Origin: Gavia stellata
Lineage: Eukaryota > Chordata > Aves > Gaviiformes > Gaviidae
Length of the DNA stretch: 64,000 bases
NCBI RefSeq assembly: GCF_030936135.1
Contig: NC_082598.1
Location: forward strand, 55,768,347 to 55,832,346
Direction: 5' to 3'
Position 1 is the stretch's first letter, and every line of letters starts with the position of its first letter. Shown piece after piece: positions 50,328 to 63,900 of the stretch. The translations under genes and the position numbers were made by a program. The notes under the pieces are model-generated. The model saw only the letters and a list, made by a program, of their open reading frames with translations, made no database searches and was not told where the DNA came from.

Positions 50328-53300
50328 AACTAAAGTCTTGGTTGTAAAGATTTCTCACATGGACATGCAAGATTGAGTAAACAGAGGGAAGTAGGTAGGG
50401 GAGGTTGCAGTAGATAAGACCACGTAGTTGTGCCTCCCTTTTCTTCTTTCCCCAACATATTTACATTCAGACAGTGCATACCACCGTTAGTGCTTTAAGG
50501 CAGTGAGGTCATCTGCTTATTGAGGAGAACCTCAAATGTCAGTTAATCTTCTTTATTGAAACAAATATTATCTATATGAATTTATCATAAGCAGAAGGGG
50601 CATTTTGTTAGCTGAAGCATGCTATCGTATAGTCTCCATTTCCATTTTGCCCTCCCAATGAGTCTTTGAACTGCTCTGCAGGGAATCCTGCTAAGATTGC
50701 CAGATTGAGAAACACAACATCTCAAGAAGATTTATTAATATCCACACAGAATGATTGCTGGGATGCCAGTGCAGTGATGGGGATTTGTAATGGGGATAAC
50801 TGTCAACAAAAAACTGTGGTTAGTCTCACTAACTTGTTTCATCTGGCATGTGATCTTGGCTATTTCAAACCAGAAGGGAAACTGAAGTGGCAGCCTGGAG
50901 GTGGCAACCCTACATAGGATGTTGAGACTACCATCCCCTGCTGCTTAAAGTGTTTGAGTTCTTTGTTCTTTCTCCTCTTATTTCTGCAAAATCCAGAGAA
51001 GACTTTATTTGTTATATAGCAGGTTTCTTAGCAGCTCATGTTTCGATCTGTCTAGGCAGTCATGGTGACCTGTACCCTTGGGTTCTGAAGTACGCCTCAT
51101 GTATGTGATGGTTTTTCCTCTTATTTTTGACACTAATTGGATGAAAACTGCTTACGCATGGCAAAGTGAATGTGCTGACATCTTAAAGTGAATGTTTTTT
51201 AACAGCATTTAGGACAAGCTCATAAAAAGTTTTATTATTAATAAAAGTCAAATGACTAGAACATAAGTATTACTGCAACAGCATGTACTAATTTAAATTA
51301 ATGTACCATGATTTTACTGTTTATTTAGGTTATAATTTTTTTATTTTTAAAATTAATTAATGGATTTATTGTCAATTGTTCTTTCAAGGTTGCAAGTGGA
51401 CACCATCCAAATTTATGTGTAGTTTATGGTGCAACAGTCATCAGTCAGTATTTAGTTGCAGTTGTGAGGCTATTTCTAAAGCTTACAAATAATTTAAGAT
51501 TTCCAGCAGGTATTTTGCAGCTAGAACTGTAAAATGGCTGTGTGAATCTGTAGTCTTACATGTCCTTCATATAATGTATTATTGACTCTAGTTGGGTTTT
51601 GCACTGTGTTTACCAATATCAATTACTGAGAAGTTATTACTGGAAGGTGTCTAGAGAAGTCCTCTGGAAATGTATTCTTTTTATATTTTTTGGCACACAA
51701 ATGTTGTTATAACAAAATTGCTATTTGTAATTTCACCATGATATATTTCTGTTAAGTTAGTGTCAGCCTCTTGGAAATAGGATAAAATAAGGGTCATGTT
51801 TTTTTCCAGATTAAAAAAAATTGTAACACCTATCCCTGAAAAAATGAAGTCTCGCACGTATTTAAGTTCATATTAGAAAAAAAATCAGTATTAGGATAGC
51901 AAAAGAAAAACTTTTTTACAGAACCAGGTTTTGCTCTTGTTAGGGTCTCTCTATACTTACTTAAATGGCTACGAGACAGAACTTGGTCCAGAAAATGTTA
52001 TTACGGTTACAGAATTAGGTGTTCAAAGGTCAAAAAGTTACAGGTATGAAGTAGCCTATTAAACTGTAGTTAGGACCCTTGTTCATGGCATTGATTGCCT
52101 TTAATTATGTAAGTGCATTCCTCCCCACTCCCCCCCATCCCCCCCGGCGAAACTGCCTTCATTAGTACACAGGATAAATAGTGCTCAGTTAATTAGCAGT
52201 TATTTGATACTTTGTTCTGTGTTTGAGTTTGCGGTTGCATTATTTATGTATTGAATGCCATTCAAATCCTGTTGAGGAGACAGAATTATTAATTTCCTAA
52301 TGTGCTTTTCTGTAGAAGTCCTTTCTGTATTGAGTGCTATCCAAACATTATTTTATGCTATCATCATTTTACGTACTAGTATTTAGCAAGATTAGGTTGA
52401 AGCATTTCTTCCACTTCTGATACCACTTTAAGATATTACATTTCATAACACTTACCAGTATACAGTATTTTTTACATCCATATTCAAACTCCCTTTGATT
52501 TCAGATGCGTTTGTGACTGCTCAGATGTCTGCAGGTCAGCTGTAAGGTCTTTCGTAGAAATGCAATACAAAACTAACGACCACTTCTAAAAAGCATGTTT
52601 TAAAAGCCTGCTGGCTTTTTGCCTCAAAACTTCAGGATGGGAACCTGAAATGACCTAAATTCTCTAGGGCAGCAATCAGCTAATATTACTGTCCTTTTTC
52701 TCACTGGAATCCTCTCCCTCAATCACTGGACTTTTGTTATTACAAGAATAACTGAATCAGAATACGGTAAACAACACTTAAGTACAAAACCACAAGTCAA
52801 TGCTGGAGTAGGTCTAATTTGTGCATTGTCCACAGTACAGATGAATTTAAAAGAAATAGTCAACAATATACTACAAAGAAGAAAGACTGCTTTTGAGCGT
52901 TTGGTTTTATGCAACCTTAATAAAGTCATTGTAAAGCAATCGCTTTCCTAGGCTCCTCTTCTCATCCTAGCCTTGGTGTCTTTACCCAGTGACTTACTTT
53001 TCAGTCTTAGTCCCTTGTAGTAACATTGGTTATTCACTTATGGAGCACCCAGCAATATACATGGGATATTGTACAGATATGTACAATAGATGCTGTACAA
53101 CAGCATGTTTGTTGAGTTAGCTGAATGTCACAATATGGAGCTCAAGGAGGCTGTATATCTCTTATGTCAGTGTTACCTCAGATGTGGAAAAACAGGTGAT
53201 AATTTATCCAGCATAGAGTGGCATAGACAGATACTGCATAATATGGCAGACGATCTCCTGGTAGTTATTAAGCCATGAAAATAATTTCAACAAATTGGAA

Positions 53301-53849
53301 CTGACATGTGTTTTTTAATATTTGACTAGTACTTCACATGAAGTAGCCATTGCTTTTTTGACCCAATACAGGGGACTTTGTAGCCAGATTTATTGTATTA
53401 TCAAACCTAGCCCTGCCCAGTTGTCTTCCAAACCCCAATGCCTGCATCCATTTTCCGTTTCTCACTTTCCTGCACATGATTCTATTCTTTTTCTTTTGTC
53501 CAACTCCTCTCCCATTGTTTGCTATATTGACTTTCAGGGAAGCTTCTTTTTTTCCTCAAGCCCACATTTCTTACCTGCTATAGTAAAATGAAAAGATCAG
53601 TCACAGGGATGTTTACTGAAAAGGGATAAATACAATTCCATCTGAAGATCTCTAAGCTTGTTCCTCTCCACTAGGCCTTGGATTTTTATTATCTGCAAAA
53701 CTGTAGCTTTAAAATAGCTTACATGTAAAATAATATACAGAATTTCATCTGAAAAAAGAAAGTGGAAATTGCTGTCATGCTGTTTCCTCATTTCTGAGGT
53801 TTTAGGACGCTTGTCCATTTGTTTTCTTAACTCTGTTTTATTTTGCCAA

Positions 53850-53869
53850 TTTTTTTTTTTTTTTTCCAG
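53850..53869 (+). other. Decoy splice acceptor upstream of BANK1 exon 3
   Basis: Sixteen T residues followed by CCAG form an acceptor stronger on inspection than the real one 152 bases downstream. Joining exon 2 here would read G|CT then TGA, an immediate stop, so use of this site would truncate the protein after the TIR-like domain. It was rejected as the exon 3 start for that reason. Confidence 0.4.
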
Positions 53870-54021
53870 CTTGATTTCTGATGCTAAAAGCTTCTTTAGA
53901 GCAAACTAAACATTCTGTGAAACAATCAAGTAGGATAGTGATGATCACTGTCAGCAGAGTTGATGACCAGTTAAAGATATTTCCAAGTAAATACCATTAA
54001 AGAATTATTCTTTTTTCCTAG

Positions 54022-54087
54022 GTGAACCACAGAATGAAAATCCTGGAGACTCTTTGTCTTACATGTATGAAGTAGTTCTTGCAGACG
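54022..54087 (+). CDS. BANK1: BANK1 exon 3 (short)
   Basis: Sixty-six bases between a T-rich acceptor, TTTTTTCCTAG, and the donor GACG|GTGAGT. Joined in phase 1 to exon 2, it completes Gly155 and adds residues 156-176, beginning EPQNENPGDSLSYMYEVVLA and ending with Asp, then leaves one base (phase 1). The frame agreement with exon 2 and both splice sites support it. The pattern D-S-x-x-Y-x-x-E-V resembles the acidic segment just after the TIR-like domain in mammalian BANK1, but the stretch is short and poorly conserved, so the homology is tentative. Exon 3 is also frame-neutral. The next exons, with the DBB and ankyrin regions, lie to the right of the window. Confidence 0.75.
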
Positions 54088-57000
54088 GTGAGTTGAATTC
54101 CCCTTGCCTTTACTCACATAAAGCCAATACTCTTCAGAAAATTAAACTTGTTTTCTTACATCTTGTCAGATGTGAAAGGCAACAAACTACCCTTACCATA
54201 GCATACAGTTGTGTAGAGGAACATGCCTTGTTCTCAAACATCCACCCACACATTTATACCCACACATTCTTGTGAGGAGTGTGAAAAGGGGATGAGATTC
54301 AACAGTGACATTTCCTTTTTCCTTTAACTTTGGAGTAGAGAAAAAGGAAGATGTGGAGAGCTTTCCTTTTCTGTTCCCCGCATGAGGAGTTTTGCTTGCA
54401 GCAATGAGAGCTGATTTGAAATTTCAGATAGATCTGTCCTACTCGCATTACACTTGCAGCATCATGCATTGGCAACCAGTGGTTGGGAGAAGCCCTGCAT
54501 CACAACTTCAGTGCCTGTTGACATTTGCCATTCTGGTTTATTTATATTTGTGAAAGCCCATGAAGAGTCTTAGTAGGGAAAACAGACTGGCAAAAACTCC
54601 ACTTGCTTTTAGTAAAGAGCTACATAACATGTTTCCTATCCTCAGTTCTTACTTAAACAACTCTATTTCTGGGTTGACACTGTTGTGAAGTGATTGGCTT
54701 AACAGCACGAGCATGCTGACTGATGGAAAAGGATGAATAAGGTACTTTGGAATTCCTGGCATAGCAGTTCTGTGCTGCTGGACTCTGAGGTTACTGGCTC
54801 TGTGGGTCTGTTTTGCTGGCAAAGTGTAAGGGCAGAAGCATGCTGCAAGCTCACTGCCTCTTCCTTACTGGCACGAATTCAATATACTTGTCAGTGATGT
54901 ATGGAGTTTAGAATTTTAGCTTCGGTTAATTTCAAGACACGAGCATCAACCTGTGTGCTTTTAGATACTTCAGTCGTTCCCATGCTTTGGTTCACAATGC
55001 AGAACAATCTTGGAGCATGTGGACTGGATTCCTTTCAGATAAAACTAAAAGGGAAAGTGTGCTCAGGGAGCTCATTGGGTGCACTTCAGACACTAAAAGG
55101 TGTGCATTCTACAAGTCCAGACCAGAACTAGTTGGAAATACGCTCCTTTGAAATGTGTACAGTGTGGAAGGAAGTACTTAGGGATAACTGTTTCTTTCTA
55201 CTAAATCTTCTCCTATTAGTCCCCTCTCCTTTCTGATAGAGACTGTGACTCTTTTGGCATCCCGGGTGTACTGGTGTGATCTCGGGCAGAAAGCTGCTGT
55301 AAAGCTGCACTGTTTTATCCCGATGGACCTATTGTCAAGGTTCCTAAGGATGTCTCTTTTGGTCCTGTGTTCAGTGTGCCATGGGTCAGTGCATTGAAGA
55401 AGCTTGTTGGTATAAAGAAGGCTTTTTGTCATTACTGACTCATCATCCAGGTGCTCAATAAGTTGGCATCACTGTTCCTCTCATTCATGATTGTGATGTC
55501 CAAAAAATGAGACAGTAAAAGAGGGAATGGTCAGAGAAAACAGTGAATCCCAAGAAAAGAAAGGACTGGGGAGATGTTCCTCCAAGCTACTCCTGCTTTA
55601 AACCCTTTTCTGCTTTTATATGGGGACTTGAAGAGCACCTTTAAATCCAAGTTTTCCATCAGCTGAATGGTTGATGTTGTAATAGTAATTTGATTTTCCA
55701 GCTAAGAAATTCTTGCATTAAAAGCAAAAACTTCACTTGAAATCTTTGAGGTTGCCTGGACCACAGTTCTCAGTCAGCTTTTGGCAGTCATCTTGATAGC
55801 ACTGATTGTATGTAGCCTCTGCTGGTTAATGATGTCTAGTTATTGCCAAGAGGACCAAAGAGATTTTCAACTGCTGTGATGAGTGGCCAACTAGAGAAGA
55901 GGGATTCCCAATAATAGTATCCTGTATGTGAGATTAAAACTGAGTCCCAAATGAATGTAAGGAAGTGTGTGGTCAACGTTCTTCTGTGGTGATGCAACAG
56001 GAAGCAGTCATCTGATACCACTGCAGAACTTTGGAGGGAAAAGTAGCCCAAGAGGTGAAATGATTGCAGTTTCCAAGATTCAGCATGTCAGTCTTTATGA
56101 AGCCAAGAAAGGTAAAATAGCAGCTGCAAATGAGCCAGTATTTGTGCCCTGCAGAAAGTAGGTGAATCTTCAGGTAACCAGACAGGATTTGACTTTGGAT
56201 GAATTGTGAAAAAAATGTTTCCAGGGACACTCTCTTCTCTTTCCTCCTGCCCAGTAAGAAGGAAGTGTATGCAGTCCTAAATTGTGTGCATGACACAAAC
56301 CAGAAGTGTCAGGAGAAATTATAGACCAAGAAAGGATTTTTGCTAGAACCCTATAAATTCACGAAAGAACAGCACTTCATGTAAGGTCTTAAGTGGAGAC
56401 TGGCATGCTGAAAGCTTATGTTTGTTTTGAGTATACAGATGTTGTACAAAAGAAAGGATGAGCTGGCAGAAGATGGAATTTAGACTTGAACTGGAATGAA
56501 AGTTGAACAGATCAAAAGTATAAAGCTAAATGAGAAATCTAAAGCAGCAAGCATGGAAAGAGCAGCAAGTGGGTGACAGGACATATTAAAAAAAAAAAAC
56601 CATCAAAACAAACTATATCCAATAAAGCAAAGATAGATGGGGAAGCAGCAAGCGCTAACAATCAATAAGAAGTGATTGACTAAAGTGAATTGTGCAAGGC
56701 CTTGAGGGAAAAGGTCAGACAGTATGTTGGAAAACGGAAAAACAATATGATCACTGAGATCCTTTGGGGAAATACGAGCTATAAGGAGATGTGAAAACAA
56801 TTGATTTGCTAGTGAGTGATAGAAAAGATCCAGTTATGGAATGCTAATCACCATGATATGAAAGTATGAGGACTTATTCCTGTAGGTGATAACTGAACAA
56901 GTCAGCTCTTTAGCCACTCACAAATGTTATATTTTACTTTATTTCTGGTTTCTATAGAAGAAAAGTAGGCTTGTTTTTATTACCAGAAAGCTGTATTTTG

Positions 57001-57445
57001 ATAAATTCCCTTGTGGTTCCTGAGGAAATTTTCTGCTCCCCAAAGAGTCATTATTTATAATTTTTACTAAGGTTGGAAGAGTGAAGCAATCTTAATAGGA
57101 TCTGGGTATACAGCCTTGTAACCACACAGATAAAATATGAATGCCTCATTGTGGAATTGGCATTCATTATTTTACCTGCTAACCTCAGATTTAGATACCT
57201 ATTAGGCAATATTCAGCTTCAGAAAAGGCTGCTCCCCTTCTGTGAAACAGCTTTGTCTTTTTTTTTTAACATTTGCCATTAAGGCTTGTATCCTACCATT
57301 AATTAACTGAACTAATGAGGGATGGGCAAGCGGAGCACATGATTTTACAGTGTAATAGCTGCCTGCCTATTAAGTTGTAGACATCTTTTAGTCCTGCTCA
57401 GAGGTCTCATCAAACTAACATATATGTGCATACTGTGTTACCTGT

Positions 57446-57978
57446 ATCACAGAATTACAGAATCACTAAGGTTGGAAAAGACCTGTAAGATCATCAAGTC
57501 CAACCTTAAAAAAAAAAAAAAAAAAAAAAAACCCCAAACAAAACAAAACAAAAAAAAAACCTCACAACACACCAAAAAACAACCCACCCAACACCACACA
57601 GCACCATGCCCATCAAGCCACATCCCACAATGCCACATCCACATGCTCCTTGAATACCTCCAGCGAGGGTGACTCTACCACCTCCCTGGGCAGCCTGTTC
57701 CAATGTTTCACTGCTCTCTCAGTAAAGAACTTTTTCCTAATATCCAGCCTGAACCTCCCCTGGCGCAACTTGAGGCCATTTCCTCTAGTCCTGTCACTCT
57801 TCACTTGGGAGAAGAGACCAGCACCCACCTCTCTGCAACCCCCTTTCAGGTAGTTGTAGAGAGCGATAAGGTCTCCCCTCAGCCTCCTCTTCTCCAGACT
57901 GAACAACCCCAGCTCCCTCAGCTGCTCCTCATCAGACTTGTGTTCCAGACCCCTCACCAGCTTCGTCGCCCTTCTCTG
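57446..57978 (-). mobile_element. CR1 LINE, 5'-truncated, with open ORF2 C-terminus
   Basis: The low-coordinate end carries the CR1 3' terminus in reverse (CACAGAATTACAGAATCACT, then AAGGTTGGAAAAGACCTG). After an A-rich tract the 3' UTR and the end of ORF2 follow. On the minus strand a frame from about 57957 to 57613 is open for about 114 codons and ends in TGA. Its sequence includes [34 protein letters not shown] and [18 protein letters not shown], the well-known C-terminal end of CR1 reverse transcriptase/endonuclease ORF2. The catalytic domains are missing because homology stops after CGTCGCCCTTCTCTG. It lacks any capacity to move by itself, but the intact frame and good match indicate fairly recent insertion. 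Confidence 0.95.
57508..57585. repeat. Poly(A)/CAAAA simple repeat inside the CR1 copy
   Basis: Twenty-four A residues, then CCCC and CAAAA-type repeats, separate the terminal CR1 block from the rest of its 3' UTR. In sense orientation it is a T-rich expansion of the CR1 tail region. Confidence 0.85.
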
Positions 57979-60900
57979 TACTAAATACTAAACTGGAGAA
58001 AGGCCAGCACTTTGTAACAACATAGATGGCATCCTTTCTGCAGGTAAAGAAGAGCTATCAGAGTACCTCTGCTATGCTATTCTTTCCTATAATGCTATCT
58101 GAAATCCATCCTACCTATAGTAAAATGTGCCTATTCTGGGCTCTAGGTGTTGGATTAAAGGACAGTGTCTTAAAAGATAAAGATCTCGGATTGCTTTCCT
58201 GTTCATAACCCTAACAAAAGGAAAATAATCAGGAGTTAGAAAGCAAGCATGGTTTTCAGATGTGTCTAAAAATACCACTCTTGATTGTGTTCATGAGAAA
58301 GCAGTGTACCTTTTAGCCTGCTGTAAGGGTCAATAAATTTTAGCTATTTCAAACCGAAGGTGGGAGTAGATTGCAAAGCAGCCTGTCCCCTAGTGAGTCA
58401 GTCTTGCTATCGACTCACTTTTTTTTTCCTTCTTTAATACCAAATGTGTCTGGCATGAGTCTTTCTGCTGAGAGCAGCTGTGGCAGCATGGCACAGAAAG
58501 ACATGTAAGCTCTTTGATAGATGAGTCCCATGTAGTTTAGAGCTGTACAGATCAAGAACAGCATCATAAATTTCATCCAGGTATTGATAAGCGCCCTGTG
58601 CAGGTATTGCAGTGCTGCTTTCATACTCTAAGACACGCTATTTGGTAAGTGAGCTGCTGCAGTCCAAGCTAGCTTCTGTTACTAGATTGATTTAAGGGGT
58701 GCTATACCATGAAGTATATTGTCTTGTGTCAGTAAATGTTTGGATAGTATTAATGATATGTATCCTGTACGTTGCGTGGGGCAAAGGCTGAGAATGCCAG
58801 CTACCACTGTCTCTCCCTCTAGCCTCTCCCAATGCAGTTGTTAAAGGACTTTTCAGTTATGCTAAACTTCATGACCTTCCAGCAGAGTCATTTTTTTAAC
58901 TTTGATGGCTGTAAAGAATATCCTTCATCAAGAGAATAGCTTTGAACATGGTCAAGAGGGGAAAGTTTGGCTACTCACTAGTAGTTCCTTGAGGGTGATA
59001 TCTGTAAAAACTTAAACCCCTATTCAGCCTGAAATCTGAGCTTTTGGCTTGCCTGCCAGGTGTGCTTCCCTGAAGTACGACTTGATTCTAAAATGCTCCC
59101 CGCTAGCTGTGTTCTTTTATATCTATGTAATTCAGAATGCAGCCACATGCCACTTCTGTGTCCAAGCACAGTGTGCAATTTGTGCCAGGCCAGTTATAAG
59201 AGGTTTGAATTGTAGTTTAGAGATAATGGAGCCACTAGGCAGCTGCAGCTAGCCCCTTTGGAATAATGAGGAAGTTGCAGGACCATTTTACCAGGCAAAC
59301 AAGTTTTGGAGGTCTGCTCACAACCCTGGGTGCCTCTGCTATCAGTCCTTTTGTCTTCAGTGGTAATTTGAGTCAGCAGCAGGAGGGTAACCTGTCTCTG
59401 TTGTAACAGCACATCTCAGATTTTGAGCAATGTTTGGTGCTGTGTAGTCCTTCACTGAAACAGAGGTGAGATATGTGTGTGCTGATACCACAGAGAAATG
59501 GAACAAAAATGCCAAAGTGTTCTTACTGTGGTAGAACTCCAGTAACTCTGAAGTGGATAGATGGACTCTTTAATAAAACATTAGCCTTTAATAACTGAGA
59601 ACTGCTGGTGCACACAGAGGGCCAGACTTCAGTTTGCTTCTCCCTGGAGAAGAGGCAGGATGAAAGTATGCAGAATGTAGAAACTGGAAATAACAGGCTT
59701 GGGCTCCATCAATAGTTCTGCTCAGCACCTAAATGACCTCAGGCAGATGGTTATTGTTTCCAAACTAATCAGTGTGCCTAATAGTTTAGAAGCTCTTTGG
59801 GACAGTCTTACTATGTGTCTAAAGCTCAGCAGAGTGGTCATATTACTAGTGCTGCTGCTGCAGCTGAAAATCATAGATTTGATTGCAGTAAAAATAATAA
59901 CATGAATTGATATATCATAAAAGATAAACTTAGTCCTAAAAAGCCTCTAAATGTATGTATCCTAACCAAAGCACTGATTGCTGAGTTTAAGTCAAATCTT
60001 TCTTCCGATCCACAGACCAGTTAGGAATTAGTTAGTTGTCATAGCCTTAGATTGCCTCTGAATATACAGTTAAAATCATGAAAGTATTTATAGATATGTG
60101 TATATATATATAAACACCTACAGTTTCATGCAAATAATTTCTGAAAGGTTATTGATAAATTAATGGTAAATTGTTTTTTGCTGTTTTGAGGTTATTTGAA
60201 GGCAGGATTTTTTGTTTTTACTACCAGATCCAATATGGCTACACATAATAAGACTTTTATATTGTGTTTAGATGCTTTTATGATGACTTCATTAGGCTAC
60301 AATTATATCAGAGTGGTAAATTGTTGTGTACAAAAACATACCTGATAATACAAGAACAGGTGGGTATGCACCTTTGCGATCAAATCAATCTTTGCCTACA
60401 TGTATATAGTAATGCATGAAACAATAGGTGGGGGGGGGTTCCAGGGACTGTGCATGTGAATGAAAATTGCAGCACCATCGGTTGCGAAGATGACATAAAC
60501 ACCAACTCCAAATATTCAGAAAAGGAAAAACTGTTCTTCATAGCTTTTAAAGGAACTGTCAATTTGATGCTTATTCGCAAGAAAAACTGTTCACCATAAA
60601 TAAAGTAATAGAAACATTTTTGAGACATAGGCAAAATAGGCCAACTCACATAATGCTACTGTTTTTGACAAGAAGAACTCAACCATGCAGGAGAAACTGG
60701 GACTAGGAATGCTTTTGAGAAAAACAAAGATAACTGTCAATGTATTTGCAAAAGATAAATGATTCACCATGGAGAGAAACATTATTCATTATTGAACAAG
60801 ACTTAAATATGTTTGCCTTGGTCTGGAATTTATACATGATAGAAAAAAAAATGAATGAAATTAAGATTTAAGTCAGATGTTTATATGTTTGAGTAAGTAT

Positions 60901-63900
60901 TTAATAATCTTCTGTGATTTTTAGAAATTTTTCCATTCCTAAGCCCTCTCTTACCATCAGTAAAAGAAAACTTTTCAGCAGAGCAGGAAAGGGGATTTGC
61001 TTTGAAATCATATCTTAGAAAGGGCTTATGGTGAAAATTAATAAATCCCATGTTCATGCTGAGGAAAATGGGCTCATTGAATCAAGCCCAGTGTGGTGGA
61101 TGTTTTCTGCTTCCATGTTTCTCACAGCCTTTCTCGGGTCATTTATAGAGCGATTTGTGCAGTTAGAGTCTGCCTTTCAATCCCACTCTGCTGCACTCCC
61201 TGCTGATTTCATATAGCATTTACAAATACTCATAGTTTAAGAGGATTAACTTTCATAAATGTCTATGATAAACTTATGGTGGATTGCAGGAAAAATATGA
61301 TGTGCATAAGTCTTTTCCTGATTTTTTCACATTACAGAAGGTTACTTTGTTTTTTTTCTGTATGGGTCTACTTTCATCTACATTTCTGCAGAGCACTTAA
61401 ACATGTGTTTGACTTTAAGCATTTGAATCACAAGGAAGTCACTTATACACAAGCACCTTTTCAATTATACCTCACAGAACCCAGTGGGACCACCTCTGCC
61501 TTTACCTCACATTGTGCTGGGGAGTGGTCCTACCATATTATATGGGATGACTCCTGCACTTAAATGATCTGCTGAATTTAGCCTAAGTGTTCTTCCCTGT
61601 AATCCTCTTTATTTATACTTTGACACTGGAACATCCTGTCTTTTCTTTCATGTGGCAAGTTGGCCACATGTGCTTAATTACCTTTCCATTCCTTGTCATC
61701 TGCCTAACCTGATTTGCCCATATTTCTCATCCTCTTATATGCTGTGTGATCTAGTGATAAATTAGAGCCTTTTTTGTAATGCAGAGTTCTTCAGCTAGTA
61801 TTGCTTTAGCAAGACTTGAGGAAGAACTGAAATTTGTAAAGCTAGCAGGCATTTTGCTTTTGTAAAACCAACTAATTTTTGGCTGTGAGATTCTTTCCAT
61901 CGGTAGCCTTAGAAAAACACATAAATCTTTCATAAGTTTGTTTTCTGCTATTTTTAATACCCCAAATCTGTCACGTACATTGTTGACTCAAAACATGTAG
62001 CAAATGCCAAGTAATCAAAGACAGAGACAATTTATAATCCTCATGTAGACTGCAGTAGGGATAGCTAAAGAGTATATTTGAAAAGTTAGAATCTGGGGCC
62101 TGGGGGGAGGTTAGATGTGGCATGAAAGTTGTTCAGAAGCCATGGTGAGGCATTAATTGTTGAATCCACAAGACACTAGAGAGGCTTCATTAAAATTTCT
62201 CAATTTGTGTGAAGGAATGCAATTTCAAAGCCATTTCATGAATTCAGTTTAAAATGTTAAATTGAAAGCAATAATGCATTCCAAAAGGTTTTGTGTAAAA
62301 TATACCAAATTGATGTATTGAAGTTACATGGGTTAAGAGAGAACATTGAAGTAAAACAGAAAACATCAGCACTGTGCCCAATTAAGTGAATAACTTACAG
62401 TAAATGTGTGTAATATTTTATTATTTAAATATGAAACTTAAATTTAAGATCAGTCCTTTCAGTGTGACCATCAGCAGTAGATATTTGTCAAAAGTAAGCC
62501 AACAAAAGTAACCTGATAGAAATGGAGCATTGCCCTCTGTAATAGATGACAGTTCCCAGTAGGACTGCCCTGAATACTCAAGAGAAACAGTATCATAGAT
62601 TTTCCTTTCTTTTTAGCGTCTAGCTCATAGTGCTGTCTAAGCATCATCAGATGTAGCGAATAATTTCTTACACTTCGATCCTACAAGAAAGAGTTGGGTT
62701 TTATTCATCCATTATTTTAATCGTTACTGCTACATTTTAAGAACCTCATGGATAGGTCACCATTATATAAAATGTTAAAAGAACACATTCACCAAGCAAC
62801 AAATACCCTTTAATAAATTCTCCCTCTTAGATATTCCAGCATTATAACGATGTTCCTTTTATATTTTTTAAGCTAATCTTCACCTACAGTTGTAAATTCT
62901 TGTTAAATGATCATTTTTCTGAAAGCCTTAGCAATTAGTGGAGCTTCCTAGCCATTGCTTTCAGGTTAAAAGCAAGACTGTAAAGAGGATTCACAGAGAA
63001 GATATCCAAAGTTTAACTGTTGAAAAAACCTTCAGGCAACACGCTCTGCCTGTATTAAACAAACATTTTCTATACATTGCTCCATTTGTGTTACTAGAAT
63101 TTCATTACTGTAGTATTAAACACTTATGAGCTACATTGTTTTAGTTAATGCCACCACACCAAGGCTTGCTTCATCTCTAGGGTATTGCTTGTTCAGCATT
63201 TACAAATAACACTTCACGTGGTTGTTTAATGTTCCACATTTTAAGACAGATAGTGTGCTACTGGTAGGAGTCTGAGTGTTGGAGATGGTGGCTCTGGAGT
63301 TTGGTTATTAAATATATAGTAGCAATAATATAGATCCCTGTTATTCTTGGACTGCTGTACATGGCTTTCATTGATTGTCAGGTAGACCTGCTGTTCAGTG
63401 AAAGAGGTCTTGCTTGATGGTTTTTAGCTAATAAATTGCTAACCACTTTCACAGTCAGCAGGGAAATCCTTCATTCTCTTCAATGTAAGAGACATGTTTC
63501 TTAATAATTTGTCTAAACTCTAGGGCTGTGCAATCCCAGTACTGACTTGGCTGAAGTTCTGATATTGTAGTTATATGTCACTAGGCATAATAAAAATATA
63601 AAAATGCAATTAATGAGGGAGGAAAATGTTATCCTAATTTAAACCAACTTGTTAGCACTAGCATTGACCTTCTCAGTAGATGAATTACTGTGGACATTAA
63701 AAGGTGGAAGTAACAACTGTCATCTTTGATGAGTGCAGACTGTAGAAATAAAGCTGTCATGAACTTCACATAGATTAGAATGAATTCACATGATCCTTGA
63801 AGAATGATCACTGACAGAAAGCTGACATCTTGAATCCAGTGCCTACCAGATTTGTTATTCAGTCCTTTCATTTTGTCAATCTGCTAATGACATGTTTCTT

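Larger units (their letters stand above)
48206..54021 (+). other. BANK1: BANK1 intron 2
   Basis: About 5.8 kb. It contains a (GT)9 microsatellite (50309-50327), a small GTACCAGGAATTT tandem repeat (49935-49960), a C-rich run (about 52123-52147) and a 16-T tract followed by CCAG (53850-53869) that looks like a strong acceptor just before exon 3. No recognisable transposon or additional exon. Confidence 0.75.

Noticed and set aside
60924..61030. Acceptor-like TTTTTAG followed by an open frame starting EIFPFLSPLLPS, considered as BANK1 exon 4
   Set aside because: Not similar to the expected DBB-region sequence, and no donor with a consistent phase before the TGA.
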